DNA from: Lachnospiraceae bacterium | GTDB lineage: Bacteria; Bacillota; Clostridia; Lachnospirales; Lachnospiraceae | Direction: 5' to 3' | Length of the DNA: 64,000 nucleotides | Assembly: GCA_022794255.1 (NCBI GenBank) | Contig: JAAWEL010000036.1 | Span: 1 to 64,000 of the forward strand | Part shown: positions 61,515 to 64,000 of the stretch, piece by piece | Position numbering within the stretch: the first letter of the stretch is position 1 | How the letters are laid out: the number at the start of each line of letters is the position of its first letter | Program-made: the position numbers and the translations under genes | Notes under the pieces: generated by a model | The model's input: the letters and a program-made list of their open reading frames with translations, nothing else | Told to the model about the DNA's origin: nothing | Databases searched by the model: none

Positions 61515-64000
61515 GAACAAGAGGTCAGACAAGTATACATCTGCTTCTGGCCAGTATTGTCACTATGTTTGGTGTAATGCTGATTGTGATCATAATAGCC
61601 TTGTCGTGGGAACCCTGGATGGTTCCGGTGATTTTAATCGGCAATACCCTTGTATGGTGCCTTCACATAGGAAGGGCTGGTTCAGATACATTCTATGAAA
61701 ATTTGTGTTTTGGACTGCTGATGGTTGGTTTTTTCTTTTTTGGAGTACATAAAATTACACTTTTTGATATCCCCGCTGTGGCTTGTATGATTATTCTTGT
61801 TTTTTCCATGTTTCACAAAAAGCGGCTGTTATATATGACAGCCGCCTTGTATGTGTTGGAATTGATGTATCATCTTTTTATTCTGCATACCATTACCTTT
61901 GACATGGGGACACAGAATATTGTACGCCTGGGCCTTGGCGCCACTGTAGTGGCAGGGGCAATGGCAATTGCAATATACCGGATAAAAAGAAGATTGGAAG
62001 CAAAGAGAAAATTTGACAGTACAGTTAAAGAGCTGGAAACTGCAGGCCGGCAGAATGCCGAATTTTTGTCCAATGTGTCTCATGAGCTCAGAACTCCGAT
62101 TAATATGGTCCTTGGAATCAGTGAGGTAATATTGGAAAAGGGCATTTCCCCTGAAATCCGGGCAGATATGCATTCTATACAGTTAGCCGGCAAACGTCTG
62201 TCCAATCTGATCAGTAATATGCTGGACTACACAGAAATTGTGGAGGGGACACTGACTCCGGCAAAGGAGCCTTACAGAATCACTTCTGTGCTTAATGATA
62301 TCATCACCATGACTGCCATGCAAAGCAGCAAACAGCAGTTGGAGATGGTATTTGATCTGGATCCAAAGATGCCGTCTGTTCTGATTGGAGATATGGAAAA
62401 AATCTCCCATGTTCTTAAAATTCTTCTGGAAAATTCCATTAAGTTTACAGAAGAAGGCGGTATTGACGTTTGCATTGAGTTTCGTCCGGAAAGCTATGGA
62501 ATCAATTTGATCATAGATATTTGCGATACGGGAATCGGTATGACAGCTTCTCAAATCACTCAGATGTGTGACGATTTTTATCAGGCAGATTCCGGAAGCA
62601 ACCGTTTCGCAGGCGGACTTGGACTTGGGCTCCCCATTGCCCGGGGTCTGCTTCATGCCATGGGCGGGTTTATGCACTTTAGCAGCAGTGAGCAGCAGGG
62701 TCTGAAGGTTCAGATCACAATTCCACAGGGAGTAGCTGACTATACACCATCCATGATACTTTCCCATCCGGAAAGTCTTTGTATCGCATGTTATTTCCGG
62801 CCGGAAAAATACAGCAGCGATGAAGTCAGAAGATATTATGACAAAATGATCTTTCATATGGTAAAGGGACTTGGCATTGAAGGATATCAGGCTCATAATT
62901 TTGACGGGCTGCTAAAGATTCATAACAGCCATACTCTGACCCATGTATTTATCACGCAAAGCGAATATGAAGAGAATATTCCCTACTATGAAGAGCTTGC
63001 TGATACGTTGCAGGTAGTTGTAATTGCAGAACGTGAATTTTTGCTGAACAAAAACAGCAGACTTTTGGTGATTCACAAACCGTTCTCTGCTCTTTCTGTC
63101 GTAAATCTGCTCAATGGCGAGGTAAATGCGAATGGCTTTGAAGAAGCACAGGCCGCAGGGCGCAAGCCTTTTTCCTGTGAAGGGGTCCGGGTTCTGGCTG
63201 TCGATGATGAAGAGATGAATCTTGTAGTGGCCAAAGGTGTTTTGGGCAGTTATGGAATACAGGTGGATACCTGCCTAAGCGGGCGAGAAGCGGTGGAGCG
63301 TTGTGCTAACACTTCTTATGATATTGTTTTCCTGGATCATATGATGCCAGGTTTTGACGGTGTGGAAACCCTAAAACAAATTCGTGAGATCAAAAACGGC
63401 ATTTATCAGGAACTGCCAATTATCGCTTTGACCGCAAATACGATCAGCGGTGCAAGAGAAATGTTTAGAAATGAAGGCTTCACAGAATTTATACCAAAAC
63501 CGATTGAACGTGCTGTTCTTGAGCGCGTGCTGCGCAAAGTACTGCCAGGGCACCAGGTTCAATATGACGAAGCACCTGTGAGCTGTGAGGATCTTCCAAA
63601 AAGGGCGGCTTCCCCTTCCATCCCTTCTTCTCTGAATGGTGCAAAGAAGCAAAAAAAGAAGAAAAAGAAGAAATTCCAGAAAGAGAATATTCCTAAGGAT
63701 GTTTTACCCGAAACAAGTGTTCCGGATAAGAATTATCAGGAACAGGAAAACATACAAGAGACAAAAATTCCCGAGAGCTCTTCTTCACAGGAAAGCTTGC
63801 CGGAGACAGAAATTTCTGAGAGTATTTCTCCACAGGAAAGCTTACCAAAAGCAGAAATCTCTGAGGGCTTTTTGCCAGAAGAACCCGTTTTAGAGGCAGA
63901 AAGTTCCAAGAGCTATTCATCAACTGACAGCTATACAGATCAAGAAGAGGAGGACACCGATGATTCTCCCATTCCATATCCTTACCTTGTCCGTATTGGT
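61511..64000 (+). CDS. Hybrid sensor histidine kinase, truncated by the window end
   Basis: This frame stays open from the ATG at 61511 to the window end (830 codons) and is missing from the ORF track. Residues 1-160 hold about five membrane spans with no large outer domain. HisKA follows with the phosphorylated His in NVSHELRTPIN (residue 191), then HATPase_c with GGLGLGLPIA. A receiver-like stretch (about 415-540) lacks a clear acceptor Asp. A true receiver (about 559-680) has DDEEMN and acceptor Asp609 in FLDHMMPGFDG. A lysine run (KKQKKKKKKK) and an acidic Ser/Glu repeat region (QESLPETEISES, QESLPKAEISEG) come next. An Hpt domain may follow beyond the window. Confidence 0.9.
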   Translation, partial: MRTRGQTSIHLLLASIVTMFGVMLIVIIIALSWEPWMVPVILIGNTLVWCLHIGRAGSDTFYENLCFGLLMVGFFFFGVHKITLFDIPAVACMIILVFSMFHKKRLLYMTAALYVLELMYHLFILHTITFDMGTQNIVRLGLGATVVAGAMAIAIYRIKRRLEAKRKFDSTVKELETAGRQNAEFLSNVSHELRTPINMVLGISEVILEKGISPEIRADMHSIQLAGKRLSNLISNMLDYTEIVEGTLTPAKEPYRITSVLNDIITMTAMQSSKQQLEMVFDLDPKMPSVLIGDMEKISHVLKILLENSIKFTEEGGIDVCIEFRPESYGINLIIDICDTGIGMTASQITQMCDDFYQADSGSNRFAGGLGLGLPIARGLLHAMGGFMHFSSSEQQGLKVQITIPQGVADYTPSMILSHPESLCIACYFRPEKYSSDEVRRYYDKMIFHMVKGLGIEGYQAHNFDGLLKIHNSHTLTHVFITQSEYEENIPYYEELADTLQVVVIAEREFLLNKNSRLLVIHKPFSALSVVNLLNGEVNANGFEEAQAAGRKPFSCEGVRVLAVDDEEMNLVVAKGVLGSYGIQVDTCLSGREAVERCANTSYDIVFLDHMMPGFDGVETLKQIREIKNGIYQELPIIALTANTISGAREMFRNEGFTEFIPKPIERAVLERVLRKVLPGHQVQYDEAPVSCEDLPKRAASPSIPSSLNGAKKQKKKKKKKFQKENIPKDVLPETSVPDKNYQEQENIQETKIPESSSSQESLPETEISESISPQESLPKAEISEGFLPEEPVLEAESSKSYSSTDSYTDQEEEDTDDSPIPYPYLVRIG

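Overview
This window looks like chromosomal DNA from a low-to-moderate GC Firmicute, most likely a Lachnospiraceae-type Clostridium (cluster XIVa). The signs are strong AGGAGG ribosome-binding sites, many GTG and TTG starts, a V-type ATPase operon, DUF4317 and DUF1461 (TIGR01906) proteins, a Gram-positive Tad pilus locus with DUF5702 and FHA proteins, and a gdpP-rplI-dnaB cluster. The taxonomic call is inference from gene content; no rRNA is present.

Layout. 0-4.5 kb: envelope sugar genes on the minus strand (rfbA, rfbB, rfbD for dTDP-rhamnose without rfbC, then glmM), preceded at the window edge by a 137-bp MITE-like inverted-repeat element. 4.7-9.2 kb: tRNA-Phe, two small coiled-coil proteins, a secreted cell-wall-binding-repeat protein, an orphan LytTR regulator, an unknown helical protein coupled to aat, and tRNA-Lys. 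9.3-11.5 kb: trxA, a possible 45-aa gene, trmB, and a membrane protein with a DUF4145-like domain and SH3b domain. 11.8-20.4 kb: a nine-gene V-type ATPase operon in the order H-C-I-K-F-E-A-B-D. 20.4-26.5 kb: PAP2 phosphatase, TRIC channel, DUF1461 protein, D,D-carboxypeptidase, a DEDD exonuclease that may be translated from a leaderless mRNA, and an AlaX-type tRNA editing protein. 26.6-30.9 kb: a complete TRAP transporter (dctP-dctQ-dctM) divergent from its likely GntR/FCD regulator, with matching palindromes in the shared intergenic region and an attenuator-like hairpin after dctP.

31.2-35.7 kb: a secreted protein, a DUF4367-like membrane protein, a solitary murG, then a rhomboid-HIT-ECF sigma run. 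35.8-45.9 kb: a Tad/Flp pilus locus on the minus strand (prepilin peptidase, tadZ, tadA, tadB, tadC, flp pilin, DUF5702 TadG-like protein, TadE-like protein with two Cys/His repeats, second prepilin peptidase, small TadE-like protein, FHA protein). This is the most unusual region: tadB starts 143 nt inside tadA, TadC carries an extracytoplasmic N-terminal domain, and the TadE-like protein ends in two putative metal-binding motifs.

46-64 kb: ArsR regulator, DUF2508-like protein, a GH13-tail-like fragment before glgB, an APH-fold kinase, an OmpR-type two-component pair, a peptidoglycan-binding NlpC/P60 hydrolase, a MerR/coiled-coil protein, dnaB-rplI-gdpP, a DUF4317 protein, and a CheY-like regulator overlapping a hybrid histidine kinase that runs off the window end.

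I saw no CRISPR array, transposase, prophage or antiphage system. The better candidates for undescribed biology are the architectural oddities in the Tad locus and the small regulatory and repeat structures listed as findings.
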